Below are positions 1 to 12,596 of a stretch of 64,000 bases of DNA, piece after piece. The first letter of the stretch is position 1, and each line of letters begins with the position of its first letter. Origin of the DNA: Rutidosis leptorrhynchoides (taxonomy: Eukaryota; Streptophyta; Magnoliopsida; Asterales; Asteraceae); the NCBI RefSeq assembly GCF_046630445.1, contig NC_092338.1, forward strand, positions 223,273,501 through 223,337,500, given 5' to 3'. The notes beneath the pieces were generated by a model that worked only from the letters and a program-made list of their open reading frames with translations, did not search any database and had not been told where the DNA came from. The position numbers were made by a program, and so were the translations under genes.

Positions 1-2316
1 CCTAAGCTTAAGGAGGATATTATACACCTGAAGCCGATGAATCCGATTACTTTCTGCAGAATGGAAGAGACAAGGATTGCTGATTTAAAGCCTGACTTTA
101 ATAGAAAGCTCATTTGTCATCTTATCAAGGAGAACTATCGATGCCCAGCTGGTAATGAGTGGAGAAATGAGGATTCAGACTCTGATTATGAAGTTTCTGA
201 TAAAGAAGGTGAGGGTGATAATCAACGAGCTACTGGTGAAGCTCAAGGAGGAGGTAATGTTGATGATGAGATTATCGAGGGTGATGATGAAGCGACAGAG
301 GAGGATGCCAGCTTAATTCAGATAAAAAGGAAAGGAAAGGATCCTATGACCGCATAACAACTCAAGAAGAAGGAGAAAAGAACGAAGTATTCTTATGAGT
401 CACCTCAGAAATCATCACAGGGAGGTTCAAGGCAACAAGCGCAGAGAAAGCCATCCGGTTTCATGAAGGATGCAAGGGCTGCTGTTACCTCACCGAAACC
501 TACCACAACAACACCTCAGGTCACGTCAGATGAATATAAGACTCAGCAAAATCTGTTGATGTCTTTGGTCACGAAAATAACCAATCTGGAAAATCAAGCT
601 AGTGAGGAGGAGAAGATCAGTAATGCTAAGATTGAATCATTACTGGAAGAGAACAAGAGGTTATTTGATAGACTGGACCGTCAGAAGGAAAGGACAGATA
701 AGTTGAAGAAGAAGTTTTTGGCGATTAAGAGTGCGAACAGGGAGAAGATGAAGAAGTTGAATGAAAAGATTGAACGGCTTACCTCTGGTAAAAAAAAGTT
801 GATTAAGGAGAGAGAAGAAAAGTATTCTTCTGATTTGGGAGAAGGTGATGAAAAAGATGATGAAGAAGATGCTGGACCTGGAGGACCCTCTTTTGATATA
901 CCGTTAGTGATACCTATTCGAAGTTTTAATGAATATGGTGAGGTCTTTACTGCTGAATATTATATGAATTATTCAAATGTTTTTAATGATGCAGAAAAGG
1001 GGGACACTCCACCAAGTGAGTTTCCTTTGGAACAGCTTGCTGCTCTGGCATATGACAGCAAAAACGATACGGAGAATGCAGAGTCAGTTGAAGCTGAAAA
1101 CAAGGCTCCACAAGAAGAGTCATTGTCAATTATCCCTCCCGAATCAATCCAAAATATCAACTTAAGTGATTTTGATAATTTGTTTGATGATGAGAAGAGT
1201 GAAGATTCTGTTGGTAAAGATAGTTTGAAAGAGGATGTGATTATCGAGTTCGAGGATGAATTTTTGACAGAATCTGATGCTGAAGAAGAAGAAGAAGAAG
1301 AAGTTGAAATTGTTATGCCTTCGCTTGAGCCATACTCGCATCCGTCACTCAACACCTTAAGTAATTTCTTCAATCTGAGCTGTGAGGAGAAAAGAAAGAA
1401 CTTAATTGAGTTAGTAAAGGCGAGGAAGGTATACAAAAAACATGTTAAAGAAGTGGATGTTATGTTAGAAAGGAACAAGAAGATCTGACATGAGAAACTG
1501 CTCGTTGAGAAAGAAAGAAAAGAAACTGAATTGAAAGATAAGAAACTCCGAGCCGAACAAGCTAAAGCCGAGACATGGAATGAGATTAATGAATGGTTCA
1601 AAAGTGATAGGGATAAAGTGAATAGAAACGTTAAGGAAGACGAAGATCATCAAAGTTGGTGGAGACAGAACGTTGTTAACCCTGATCAAGTAGATAAGCC
1701 AGAACTCGAGCCGAAGTTTGTTAGTTTCTATGAGAAAGGTAAAAGAACCAAGAAGTACTCCAAGGGTAAAATTTTGAGTTGGGGCTATTTCAAGGAGATC
1801 AATTGTTTTGCGATCAAGAGGGAACGAGGAGTAGATTATATGGCACATCCAAATCACTTCAAAACTCTACCGTACTTCTAGATCATGCAACTTGCTAAGC
1901 TGAAGATGTTGAACGCTGAAGATTGTGACCTTTCCAGGTTGTTTCAAAGAAAACTCAGATATGAGTATAAGACAGGGAAATGGGACATCTTTAAGTCAAT
2001 GGCCGCTAGGTTTTCCATACACTCGACAAAGAAAAATTCTAAGGGAGGACCTATCCGTGTTGTTAAGTTTCGTCCAACTAAGTATATAAAACAATCTCCC
2101 TTGATGCCATTACCCAAGGATATCTGTAAGAACTTCAGATGGTGGTTCTATGATGAGTTGTCGAAAGAAGCAGTGATCTTGACTGCAATTGAGAAGGATG
2201 ATGGAAGCATACAGTTCGACAATGTGAGGATTCTAGATCCTATGTGGCTGAGGAACTTGTCGAGATTTGATGTGGAGACTCTTCACCGCAATCACATTAC
2301 ATTCAGAGACGATTGA
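1..2316 (+). pseudogene. Extra ORF downstream of pol in a Ty1/copia-like element, broken by three stops
   Basis: Four open segments (37-357, 463-1488, 1531-1881, 1885-2316) share one frame and are separated only by stops at 355 (TAA), 1486 (TGA) and 1879 (TAG). This was a single ORF of at least 770 codons entering from the left edge. It is very acidic, with a K/E-rich helical stretch at about codons 180-280 suggesting a coiled coil. The conserved-looking C-terminus contains KNFRWWFYDELS and RILDPMWLRNLSRFD. It ends about 290 bp before the polypurine tract and 3' LTR, the position where some copia elements (SIRE lineage) carry an env-like or extra ORF. I see no signal peptide or membrane segment. 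The 1486 TGA would be CGA (Arg) before one C-to-T change. Function is unknown; the segment could also belong to a non-autonomous derivative. Confidence 0.6.
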
Positions 2317-2608
2317 AAGGAGGAAGCTATGTGATATCAATGTGTAATAGATGTCCTCTATGCATACCTCAACAGAGAAAGTGATGCTTAAAGCTCAAAC
2401 CAAGTTCAAGCCAGCTGATGTGTGTCGAGTACTGTGATGCTAGTTAGTAATTTTTGTTTGTTTTTGTTTTTGATGATGATGTATTTTGGAGAGAAAGAGA
2501 GAGAATCTGGATATGTAATTGATATTAGACTGATGCTACTTTTGGACTTATGTGTATTTCACGAACGTTTACTTTATTGTAATCGATGTTCTAGGTCCTA
2601 GGGGGAGT
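2317..2608 (+). other. 3' untranslated segment and polypurine tract of the copia-like element
   Basis: This non-coding, T/G-rich stretch runs from the extra ORF to the LTR and includes a (GA)n patch near 2490. It ends in the purine run AGGGGGAG at about 2600-2607, directly before the LTR start TGTTGATG, as expected for a plus-strand primer. Confidence 0.75.
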
Positions 2609-3221
2609 TGTTGATGCATGTTCTGTAAGTCCCTAGACATCTTGCCTACGTTTGTGATTAGTACTTCAGTTTATGGGATACCATGATCGCTCGTTATTAT
2701 CCTATCTGTGTTTGTATGTGGTTACAGGTACTGCAGGAATGCGATACGGATGTTTAACTATGTTAGACTTAGTCAGACGTACGAGTGAAGCATCACTCGT
2801 ACGGATGACAGGCTCATACGCACGGTTGATGCTCAGCTAAGTCATAATTATAACCTGAATGAGAAGACACGAGTGAGTGATCACCCGTACGGCTGATGAA
2901 GCCAACTCGTACGTGTGATGGATGACTCGTACGAGTGAGTCAACAGCAGGGGTATATAAAGTCTTATGTTCATTTTAGTTAAGCCTCTCTCACACACAAT
3001 CACTCAGATCTGGTTCACCTGATCCGATTCTCTCTCAACCCAAATCACTCCTGGTAGTGAATAATAGCTCTAGGCATTAATCTAATCACAATCCTTGTTG
3101 TGGTTTGACTAATTTAATCCCAAAAAGCTACCCATATTCACTTTGATTAGTTTGATTCACTAATTCCGCCTTTGTGTGAATTAAACCTGTTGATCTCGAA
3201 GTTCCTAGTCATGTTTCATCA
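2609..3221 (+). repeat. 3' LTR of Ty1/copia-like element (613 bp)
   Basis: The LTR runs from TGTTGATGCATG to TTTCATCA (TG...CA). It is homologous over its full length to the solo LTR at 13742-14364, with visible divergence. The 5-bp duplication on the right would be TTAAC (3222-3226); its left partner lies outside the window. The insertion falls inside the accessory ORF of the outer Ty3 element, because the sequence right of it aligns with the middle of the minus-strand ORF at 17480-17914. Confidence 0.85.
2770..2959 (+). promoter_or_regulatory. LTR promoter: palindromic ACTCGTACGAGT repeats and TATA box
   Basis: Several copies of an (A)CTCGTACG-type motif, including the perfect palindrome ACTCGTACGAGT, sit upstream of TATATAA (2953-2959) in the context GGGGTATATAAAGTC. 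The TATA context is identical in the solo LTR at 14083-14095. This is a typical U3 layout of repeated elements followed by a TATA box; enhancer function is inferred. Confidence 0.55.
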
Positions 3222-3228
3222 TTAACCA

Positions 3229-3591
3229 ATGAAGACGAGAAGAAGGCGATCATTTCCACCAATCAAACTTTCCCCTTTTGGCCAACAACCTGAAGCACTT
3301 ACCAGCGAACATATCCGAAACACCATTTCCAGTCTCATTTCTAGGGTATCTCGTCACGATTATATACTATCTCAGATTCAAAACCTTATTCATCCACTCG
3401 TTCCGACCGACAATCATCCCGGAATAATGGATGAAGTCAACAAGCTCCGCGCTCGAGTTATCAATTTGGAAAACGTGGTGCAAAACTTACCAGGTTCAGC
3501 AACATCACTGACACCAACAGTACCATCAGTAACAGCATCAGTACCATCAACAATCCATGCCTCAAAATCTCATTCTGTACCTCAAGTATAA
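3229..3591 (+). pseudogene. Accessory coiled-coil ORF of the outer Ty3 element, 5'-truncated
   Basis: Residues from PEALTSEHIRNTISSLISRV through EVNKLRARVINLENVV align with the minus-strand 144-residue ORF at 17480-17914. The last part is a leucine-heptad coiled coil, followed by a Thr/Pro/Ser/Val-rich tail. The true N-terminus was removed by the copia insertion, and a 2-bp length difference near 3280 puts the first residues in a different frame from the homologue. The position, in the 5' internal region where gag would lie, suggests a gag-like or packaging role. That is inference; I do not recognise a named family. Confidence 0.55.
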
Positions 3592-3832
3592 TCATCGTTC
3601 TACGTATCGTTCTACATCAATTACCTTCGTTAGACATAACGATTATGTAATCTCTAATGTTTTAGAGATTATATATTCATGTTCTAACGGTAAATCAAAT
3701 GAGTTTAATATCATATTAACTCATTAAATCTATATTACATCTGAAGAAAATATATATATGTAAGTATATTTTCATAAAGATTGTAATTACAAATTCTTTT
3801 GTACAAACTGTTAATGGTGAAAATATTTTAAC

Positions 3833-3847
3833 GGGTAGGTAATACCC
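3833..3847 (+). other. Conserved GGGTA...TACCC hairpin downstream of the accessory ORF
   Basis: A perfect 5-bp stem GGGTA/TACCC closes the loop GGTAA, preceded by TTTTAA. The same hairpin occurs at 16406-16422 (minus element) and 32633-32649 (Tekay), always inside the 5' half of the internal region. Confidence 0.6.
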
Positions 3848-4079
3848 TAGAAATATTTAGATTTCACATTAATAAGTTACACTGTACATTCTTCGAATCT
3901 GATTCAACAGTCATTTACTATCCTACTTACACCCACAGATATACGTATCCGTTCACCGCAGAATAACCATTTTCATTCAATTTCATATTTGGATTTTGAT
4001 ATATCAAAATCCAACAAGTGGCATAATGAAGAAAACATTGGACAAAATAAAATTTGTTAGAAACAAACAAATTAACTAT

Positions 4080-4530
4080 GAGAAATTTTGTTAAGAATCC
4101 ACGCTAACTGTTCCTAGCTAACTGTTCATAGCTAACTGATTACATTTTATTTATCGCAATTTAATTATCGCAATTTATATTCTCACAATTTTATTTATCG
4201 TCATTTAATTTCTGTTATTTATTTTACGCACTTTAAATATCGGGACACGTATACAAGGTTTTGACATATCATATCGACGCATCTATATATATTATTTGGA
4301 ATAACCATAGACACTCTATATGCAGTAATGATCGAGTTCTCTATACAGGGTTGAGGTTGATTCTATAATAATATATATACTTTGAGTTGTGATCGAGTCT
4401 GAGACATGTACACGGGTCACGATACATATTAATTAATTTGAATATTATATATTAAATTATTGAACTGCTAACTGTGGACTATCAACTGTGGACTACCAAC
4501 ATTGGACAATTAAAATGAATTAAAATATTG
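4080..4530 (+). repeat. Tekay-LTR-like fragment inside the outer element
   Basis: The block containing ACCATAGACACTCTATATG, CTATACAGGGTTGAGGTTGA and TTTGAGTTGTGATC matches the Tekay LTR at about 29540-29790 with roughly three-quarters identity by eye. The equivalent internal stretch of the sister element (near 16000-16290) lacks it, so it is an insertion or captured fragment of about 450-500 bp. Boundaries are approximate. Confidence 0.5.
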
Positions 4531-4794
4531 ATTATAACATATGAAACTAAACAATTCTTCAAGTTACCACTTGATTTCATCTTAAACCTCATTTGTATCT
4601 TGACGATTACAATATGCGTTTAAATCCTTCATGATTCTTGAAAACACCTCAATCGAGAGGATGAACCAACCGCACCTCATCTACGGAAGAAAAGATTTAT
4701 GCATATAGTCATGCACCTGAAAACACTCGGAACCTGAGTAAACGTTTAACACGTATATGTACTAACTCCTTTGGCATTGTTATTACCGAAAATA

Positions 4795-5017
4795 GCATTG
4801 CAATTCTTTTTCAAATTAGGCAATTTTGTCACAGCTTCAGCAAATCAATTTCAATTTTTCATTCGGATTAGCCTTATTATAATCTTGATTATATAAGTTG
4901 CCTTTCATCATCGTTACCAGGGAACCTTTTATATTCCACCATATTACCAGCAGACGTACCAGCAACCTCGTTGCATCTTGGCTTAAATCTCTCTGATAAA
5001 TCATTATATTCATTCAT
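4795..5017 (-). pseudogene. Antisense block resembling a zinc-knuckle protein, decayed
   Basis: Read on the minus strand from an ATG at 5017, the first 37 residues (beginning MNEYNDLSERFKPR) align with the plus-strand reading from 15743 (beginning MNNYNDFLERLKSK). A cysteine pattern of the CCHC type follows, better preserved in the copy at 15743. Stops and frame changes break both copies. The strand is antisense to the host Ty3 element. Confidence 0.35.
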
Positions 5018-5141
5018 TGAAACCCTATCATATACTCATCCGCATCTTGTAACGAGAACTACCATACCAATTACCGGGAATCAGCAATAAGTACTTTGAA
5101 AACTCACAGCATATCTACATCAATAGTTATATATATAACAT

Positions 5142-5412
5142 TTATCTCTTAGAATTATGATCTTTCATTCTAAAATTATGAAAAGCACTCAGTCTACAAA
5201 TCAATACTTTGAATGTTGAAAAAGCTGAATGAAGCAGCAGAAACCGTAGACAACCGTAAACGACCTTAATCATCGGAAGTTTGATGATAAAGGATAGTAT
5301 GTTGGAAAAGGTCAGAAAAGTTGGAACTGGAAAACGGATTGAGCTAACCACGAAGGAGACCAAGGAAAAATACAAGGACCATATCCTATATTCAAAGAAT
5401 CCAGGTAATTCT
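5142..5412. pseudogene. Conserved internal block (GTGKRIE), coding strand unclear, interrupted by the CACTA
   Basis: Plus-strand reading gives GTGKRIELTTKETKEKY and ends PGNS at the CACTA insertion. It continues at 56066 with GSVEIFREYLAPKS, matching the sister element (GTGKRIEQSRKEAVDKL, then NEYLAPDSKPL at 15267-15482, minus). The opposite strand is also open and similar (SIRFPVP, IKVVYG against SIRFPVP, FKVVYS). I cannot decide which strand was coding. The main value of this block is that it proves continuity across 5412/56066. Confidence 0.5.
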
Positions 5413-6713
5413 CACTACAACAAAAGTGGGAATATAGGACCTTTTTTTCTGGGACCTAGTAAAATAAGGTCGTAAAAGCTACTTAGATAGGACCAGATGA
5501 TATTTAGGGTCCCATTATGATATACTCTTTTAGAGTGGGGTCCTAAAGAGCTCTTTTCTAGGACACATTAATTTTTTATGTCCTATTATCAAATATTTTC
5601 ATAGGACACTTAGAAAGTGGATCCTAATAGAGGAGCTTATAAGGCCTTTATTCGTTAGTGTCTCATTATGTGTTTATGTAATAGGACACTTGTTATGAAC
5701 GTCATATCAAATATACATTTAGAGGCCATTTATTTCCGAGAGTCTTAGTATATTATACCATAATAGGACATTTTGTACATATGTCCTATAAATGTATGGT
5801 ATTAGGACGAATTAGTTATGGGGGTCCTAATTATCATAATAGTTAATATGATATAATAGGACTTTTTTATTGTGTACCATATAAAGGAGCTTTATAAGAC
5901 ATTTAAATGTGTGTGTCTTATTATTTGGTAGAGTAATAGGACACGTGATATGGCGTTCATATGAAAGATACTCTTTATTAGACATTTATTTGTGTGAGTC
6001 GTATTATAGTAGATATAATAGGACACTTAAATTCTTTAATAGGACATTTTTAGTTTTTGAGGTCATAATTATCATATGATTTCATAGGACACTTAAATTG
6101 TGAATCATCAAATGTTTCGTTTTAAGACATTTAACAGTTTAGTGTCGCATTATGTGTTAATTCAATAAGACACTTTATATAAAAGTCATATGAAATAAAC
6201 TATCATAGGACATGTATTTATCCTAGTCGTATTATATATTTCGCTAATAGGACATGTAATACTTATGTCGTATCATTATCAATTTTTAGGACACTTTTAG
6301 TTTTTAATGTCATAATTATTATATGATTTCATAGGACACTTTAATTGTGAATCATAAAATGGTACTTTAAGACATTTAACGGTTTAGTGTCGTATTATGT
6401 GTTAATTTAATAGCACACTTTATATTAAAGTCATATTAAATAAACTATAATAGGACATTTATTTGTCATAGTAATATTATATATTTAGCTAATATGACAT
6501 GTAATACTTATGTCGTATCATTGTCAATTTTTAGGACACTTTTAGTTTTTTGGGTCATAATTATCATATGATTTCATAGGACAACTTTAATTGTGAATCA
6601 TAAAATGGTACTTTATAAGACATTTAACAGTGTAATGTCGCATTATGTGTTATTTTAATAGAACACCTTATATAAAAGTCATATTAAATATACTATCATA
6701 GGACATTTGGTTG
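5413..6713 (+). repeat. CACTA left end with TAGGAC subterminal repeats
   Basis: The terminal CACTACAACAAAAGTGGGAATATAGGACC is followed by about 1.3 kb in which ATAGGACA/TAGGACAC-like units recur every 20-60 bp in both orientations. CACTA ends use such arrays as transposase-binding sites. Internal repeats of about 250 bp are also visible (compare 6055-6290, 6290-6530, 6535-6720). Confidence 0.75.
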
Positions 6714-7000
6714 CACCACAACAAAAGTGAGTATATAGGACATTTTTTTCCTGAAACCTAGTAAAATAGAGTACTGAAAGCTACCAAGATATGACCAGAA
6801 AATATCTAGGGTCCTATTATGTCGCATATAATTCTATTACAAAATGAAAGGTTTTGACAGAATGAAAATTATGACTGAAACAAAATTATAAGTGCTGCTA
6901 ACTAGTGTGCCATGTTGCAGATATTTGTGGCAGTGGGCTGAGTGCGACCTGTCTATATGGACCAAAGCTTACCCTCAAAATTATTAAAAGATCATTGATT
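6714..7000 (+). repeat. Second, diverged CACTA left end in tandem
   Basis: CACCACAACAAAAGTGAGTATATAGGAC at 6714 repeats the element start at 5413 with few changes and stays similar for about 120 bp (CCTAGTAAAATA, then GAAAGCTACC). It is a duplicated left terminus or a remnant of a second element. Confidence 0.65.
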
Positions 7001-9445
7001 AGTTGGAGCGTAAGAGTAAGGAAAAGTATATGGGTATCTAACCTTGGTGAATTATGGTACTCCGTATTTCTTTTTCTTTTTGGCGTGAGTGTCTTTGTCA
7101 TCTGGTTGATGCTGACTAAACGTTAATGTATCGTAAGTTAATATGCGGGTGCTAGCATTCATTATTTGTATTGTTTACTTGAGTGTGGATTAATATCCTT
7201 TTAGATGATGCGCGACAGAGATTTGGGATTGATGTCATTTGTTGTTTAATCTGTTCGGAGTGTGGAAAAGAAACATGGAACATGTACAACTGTTAGTATC
7301 TTTAATCTTTAATAACTTACTAAAGCAAATTGAATAAGAACACAAATATATTGGGCAATTGGTAGTGGTAATGGTGATATGTGTTATATATAGGCAGTAT
7401 ACAAATCTAAGATGAAGACATCATAATAAGATATGTTGATGACTTAATGATTCACATAGCAAAGAAAAACAGTAAGTTTCTTATATATGCTTAAGCTAAT
7501 ACTCGCTTTCGATGCCAAATGTATGCCTAACATGATATCGAATTTAAGCATAATCTTAACTTTTAGCACTAACAAAGAGTTGTAAAGGTAATTTCATACC
7601 AGATGTGGTGAGCCTCCACAAATTTAAGAGGTTTAGGATTGTATGATTACTAGTGCGATTACTAATGCTATTATAGTTATGCACTCTCTAAGTTATACAT
7701 GCAAATGCAGAAACACGATCATCATGCTAATGTGACATTCAAATAAGATGACAACCAAATAAAACAACAATGATAGACAACTACAACACAGCTACTGAAA
7801 TACACAAATAGTTACGAATAAAACACATAAAATTGAAAACCTAATAAATCAATAGATTGGTTAATATATTGATATATACCTTCAACTATGGATGGAATAG
7901 TCAGAGCAGTTAATGACAAACTCCAATAATATGTAATGCTTGTAGAAACATGAGTTAACTCAGATGATGAAGCATGGCTAACTACGAAAATAGCATAGAC
8001 GGAATCAGAGAGCAAATATAAGGTACATTAAAGCAATTAAAAACCAACGGTGAATAAGAGGCTGAAAATGGATTATGAAGAATCATAGCATCTCACCTCC
8101 TTATTCACAAATATAGCTACCACATTAGAAGTAACAACATTGGAGAAACCAAACAAACATCCACCTTCATCTATTCACCCCAATGTTCTTTGGCCATTTT
8201 TTGGGTGCCATTGTCTCGAAAAACCAATAAGAAAACTAAACTTCATCAGAACACTGCCGTATAAAATTTAAGATAGAATAATCAAACGGGAACAGCAAAG
8301 CGAGCAGAAAGCATACCAAGTGATAAATATAGCGTACACGAAACCAACAATTAACCTTTGTTTGGAATGCCACCACAACTTTCACAAATTCCTAACACCA
8401 TTACCCATATAATATTATATGTTGGCATAACAATAAATTTTTAAAAGAATAATGGAAAAATGATAAATCGATTTACTCATTTGCCTTATAAGTAGCAGGG
8501 CATCTAGCTAGGATAATAAAATTCAGCAGAATTCGGTTTCCTCATTCATTCAGGATGAAACTGCAACCCCATGATAAACTTACCCTCTTCATGATTATAA
8601 GCATCAGGATAAAAAAAATCCTTCAACCAACCATCAGGTGCAAACACCAGGAGCTTAAAACATGTGCGAGAGACTTAACTCCTTGATGATGATAAGTGCT
8701 AACCATAATCTCCATATCATCTTCTAACGAATCCTTGAACAATCATGCAAAGGAGTTTCTTTCACAATTTCAACCACATGCTTATGCCCTTCCTAATTTT
8801 CATAATTCATATGTACAAAATCATCTGACGCTACTTTTTTAAAAGCCATACTCTACAAAATTGTAATGACGCACCTCAAAGTTGAATTTTGATTTTAGAC
8901 TGAAGTTTAGTTTGTACATTAGACTGGTGTTTATTTTTTTTTCGATAACTTACTTAAACAAAAAATTGAATGTGTCGGGTCGGATTGGATCGGATCGGAT
9001 CATTACAATTTACAAACACTATCAAACAATAGGATATCATTGTATACTTTTTAAAAGGGCCCGATGTTCTTCATCTATATTTGTAGTTACCGAAGCACTA
9101 ACGAAATTTCTCGATTCCCCCAATTTTCCTGAATTAAAGTAACATATTAGGTGTCGTATTACAATCTAAGTGTCACAATCAAAGTATCAAACAATAACTA
9201 TTTTATATAAATAAAAAATTCAGCCAAGTTTGTAAGTAAATTTTGGAAAAAACTAACTAATAACTATCCATACGTCTCTAGTTATTGAGTCGACAGCAAG
9301 CGTCGATTTATTGGCGACTTGACTGACTCTTAGAACCTAAAGTAAATTTCAGACATTATTTAAAATCCATGGAAATTTGATTTTACCATTTTCATGGCGT
9401 CTCAATTTTATTTTATTTTTTTAAATACTTTTTCTTACTTATTGG
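7001..9445. other. CACTA interior, no gene recognised
   Basis: Open frames here are short (at most 86 codons) and show no motif that I recognise. There is a small GGATC repeat near 8980-9000. No RNA gene, TIR or LTR structure was seen. Confidence 0.5.
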
Positions 9446-9637
9446 CCGGAGGTCCACTCGGAAGCAATCTCCCTATCCATCGAATAGAGAGAGGGATGAC
9501 TTTCTCTACTTTTGAGAGTGTTTCACTCTAGATGGTGAAATGACTTGTCTTTATTCTCGGATAGGGGAAGGATTGTCTACATCTCACCTCCCCCATACAC
9601 CACTTATGTGGTATTGAGTTTTGTTGTTGTTGTCGTA
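9446..9637 (+). repeat. SINE-like sequence (Au-type 3' module)
   Basis: GGCCGGAGGTCCACTCGGAAGCAATCTC leads to GGATTGTCTACATCTCACCTCCCCC, then a CACTTATGTGGTATT step and a TTG-rich tail (TTTTGTTGTTGTTGT). This is the characteristic 3' organisation of plant Au-type SINEs. The 5' pol III promoter part is not clear. The tail is cut at 9637 by the Ty3 insertion. Confidence 0.6.
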
Positions 9638-11541
9638 TGAAAGGACCCGTTCATATACATTATAAACGATTCACAATAGTTGATTACATTGCGAGGTATT
9701 TGACCTCTATATGATACATTTTACAAACATTGCATTCGTTTTTAAAAGACAAACTTTCTTTACATCGAAAATTGACAGGCATGCATACCATTTCATAATA
9801 TCCACTATCCAACTATAAATTGATTTAATAATAATCTTTGATGAACTCAATGACTCAAATGCAACGTTCTTCGAAATATGCTATGAAAGACTCCAAGTAA
9901 TATCTTTAAAATGAGCAAATGCACAGCGGAAGATTTCTTTAACACCTGAGAATAAACATGCTTTAAAGTGTCAACCAAAAGGTTGGTGAGTTCATTAGTT
10001 TATCATAATCATTTATTTCCATCATTTTAATAGACCACAAGAATTTCATTTTCAGTTCTCATAAATATACGTCCCATGCATAGAGACAAAAATAATCATT
10101 CATATGGTGAACACCTGGTAACCGACATTAACTAGATACATATAAGAATATCCCCTATCATTCCGGGATCCTCCTTCGGACATGATATAAATTTCGAAGT
10201 ACTAAAGCATCCGGTACTTTGGATGGGGTTTGTTAGGCCCAATAGATCTATCTTTAGGATTCGCGTCAATTAGGGTGTCTGTTCCCTAATTCTTAGATTA
10301 CCAGACTTTAATAAAAAGGGGCATATTCGATTTCGATAATTCAACCATAGAATGTAGTTTCAATTACTTGTGTCTATTTCGTCAAACATTTATAAAAGCG
10401 CATGTATTCTCAGTCCCAAAAATATAAAGGGTAAAAAGGCAAATGAAACTCACCATACTGTATTTCGTAGTAAAAATACATATAACGTCATTGAACAAGT
10501 GCAAGGTTGGCCTCGGATTCACGAACCTAAATTAATTATATATATTTATGTGTTGGTCAATATTTGTCTAACAAATTAGGTCAAGTCATAGTGTACCACA
10601 ATCCTAATGCTCGAGACTAATATGCAAAAGTCAACAAAAGTAAATTTGACTCAAAATAATTTCCAAAAATCTATACATGATTAATATATAGTTTAAATAT
10701 CGTCATTTTATATTTTTAAATATTTTTAAAAGATTTATTAGAGTAAATTATATTTTTATTTATTAATAAATAAAATTTTATATTAAATTTATATAATAAA
10801 ATATACTTTTATATATATTAAGTAATAAAATTTATAGTGTTCATTTAATATCATAAAGATAATATGATAGGTATTATTAAAGTAAGTTATTACACGTAGT
10901 AAAATATGTTTGTATCACATATTTATTTAATAAAATAATATCTATAATGATAGTAAGTAAAAGTTGTATTATTTTGTAATAATAATTATTATTATAAAAA
11001 TATTAATATTTATAATTACTAAGATGACATTATGATAAAACGATAATTCTAATTATGATAACTTTAATATTTACGATAATTTTTAATATTATCTTTAAAA
11101 TAATAATTCTATTTAAAATAATAATAATAATAATAATATTTTATAGTAACAATGACATTTCTATTAAAATGATAATTTTTATTAAAATGATAATTTTAAT
11201 ACTAACGATACTTTTAATAATAATAATAGTAATGATAAAAATAATAAGAACGATAATTTTATCTAAATCGATATCTTATAATATTTTAATTTCATCATGA
11301 TACTCTTACTCATTATTTCCTAATCATTTCGTTTAATAGCTTTTAATCGTCTTTTATATCGTGTTCATAATAATGATAATAATAGTAATCAAAATAATTA
11401 GGTGTTACAAATATTTGTTTTAATTACACTAATATTAATAATGATAGTTACTATAACATTATTAACGATAATACTAATAATTATCTTAATGATAATATAG
11501 TAATAATAATAATAACAATAACAATAACCATTTTTAAATAA

Positions 11542-11720
<179 letters not shown>

Positions 11721-12484
11721 TGGATAATAATAATACTAATTATAACTTTAACGATAATAACGATAGTAATAATAAAAAAAAATAACAATTTTTAATGATA
11801 TATCCCTTTTATTGATAAAGATCATAATAATAAGATAAAACTAGAACGACGATAAAAACGACGATAATAATAATCATTTTTAATAAAAAAAATCGAAAAT
11901 TCAATTGATTATAACTTCTAATCCGTTCATCGAAACCATTCGATATCTAAAGGAAAAGTTCTTAATTTTTCGCTAGCTTTCCAAGGACATGCATATCTTA
12001 TACCTTATCTCAATCTCAAGTGTAACTAATTCAAGATTCAACCTAATCTGTCTAAGGGCAATATCAAAAGTACAAGCATGCATAATCTTAAATACTCGAG
12101 CACTAGTCAGGGATACACTATTAGTATGTAAAAGTTAAATTATGAGTACTCACGTATCAATATTGAGATTCAATATTGCAGGAAAGGTACGTAGACGCAA
12201 CGGAAATGATAAACACTATATTGACCTCACGAACATACCCATGAACCATACTCAATCACCTCCATAGCTATAACCCATAATTTCCTTAATCCTATCCTAC
12301 TCGAAAAACAATTTCGAAACCACTCGGACAGCACTCCGTCGTAATATTTTATGTATACTAATAATATCTTGAAATAATACGGAGTAAATATATATATGTA
12401 AATCGATTGAGAGAGTTTAGAGAAAAATATTTTCAAGTTTCTATGAAATAATGAAACCTATTGAATTCTATTTATAATAGATTT

Positions 12485-12596
12485 TTGAATTATTAAAGTG
12501 AATTATTAAAGTATGAATTATTAAAGTGAATTATTAAAGTATGAATTATTAAAGTGAATTATTAAAGTATGAATTATTAAAGTGAATTATTAAAGT
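12485..12596. repeat. 28-bp minisatellite, four units
   Basis: Units of TGAATTATTAAAGTGAATTATTAAAGTA-type sequence are repeated four times. The array is duplicated unchanged in the other LTR at about 21208-21319. Confidence 0.85.

Noticed and set aside
969-1601. Minus-strand 210-codon frame opposite the copia extra ORF
   Set aside because: Ser/Phe-rich shadow of the acidic, Lys/Glu-rich plus-strand coding sequence; no independent signal.
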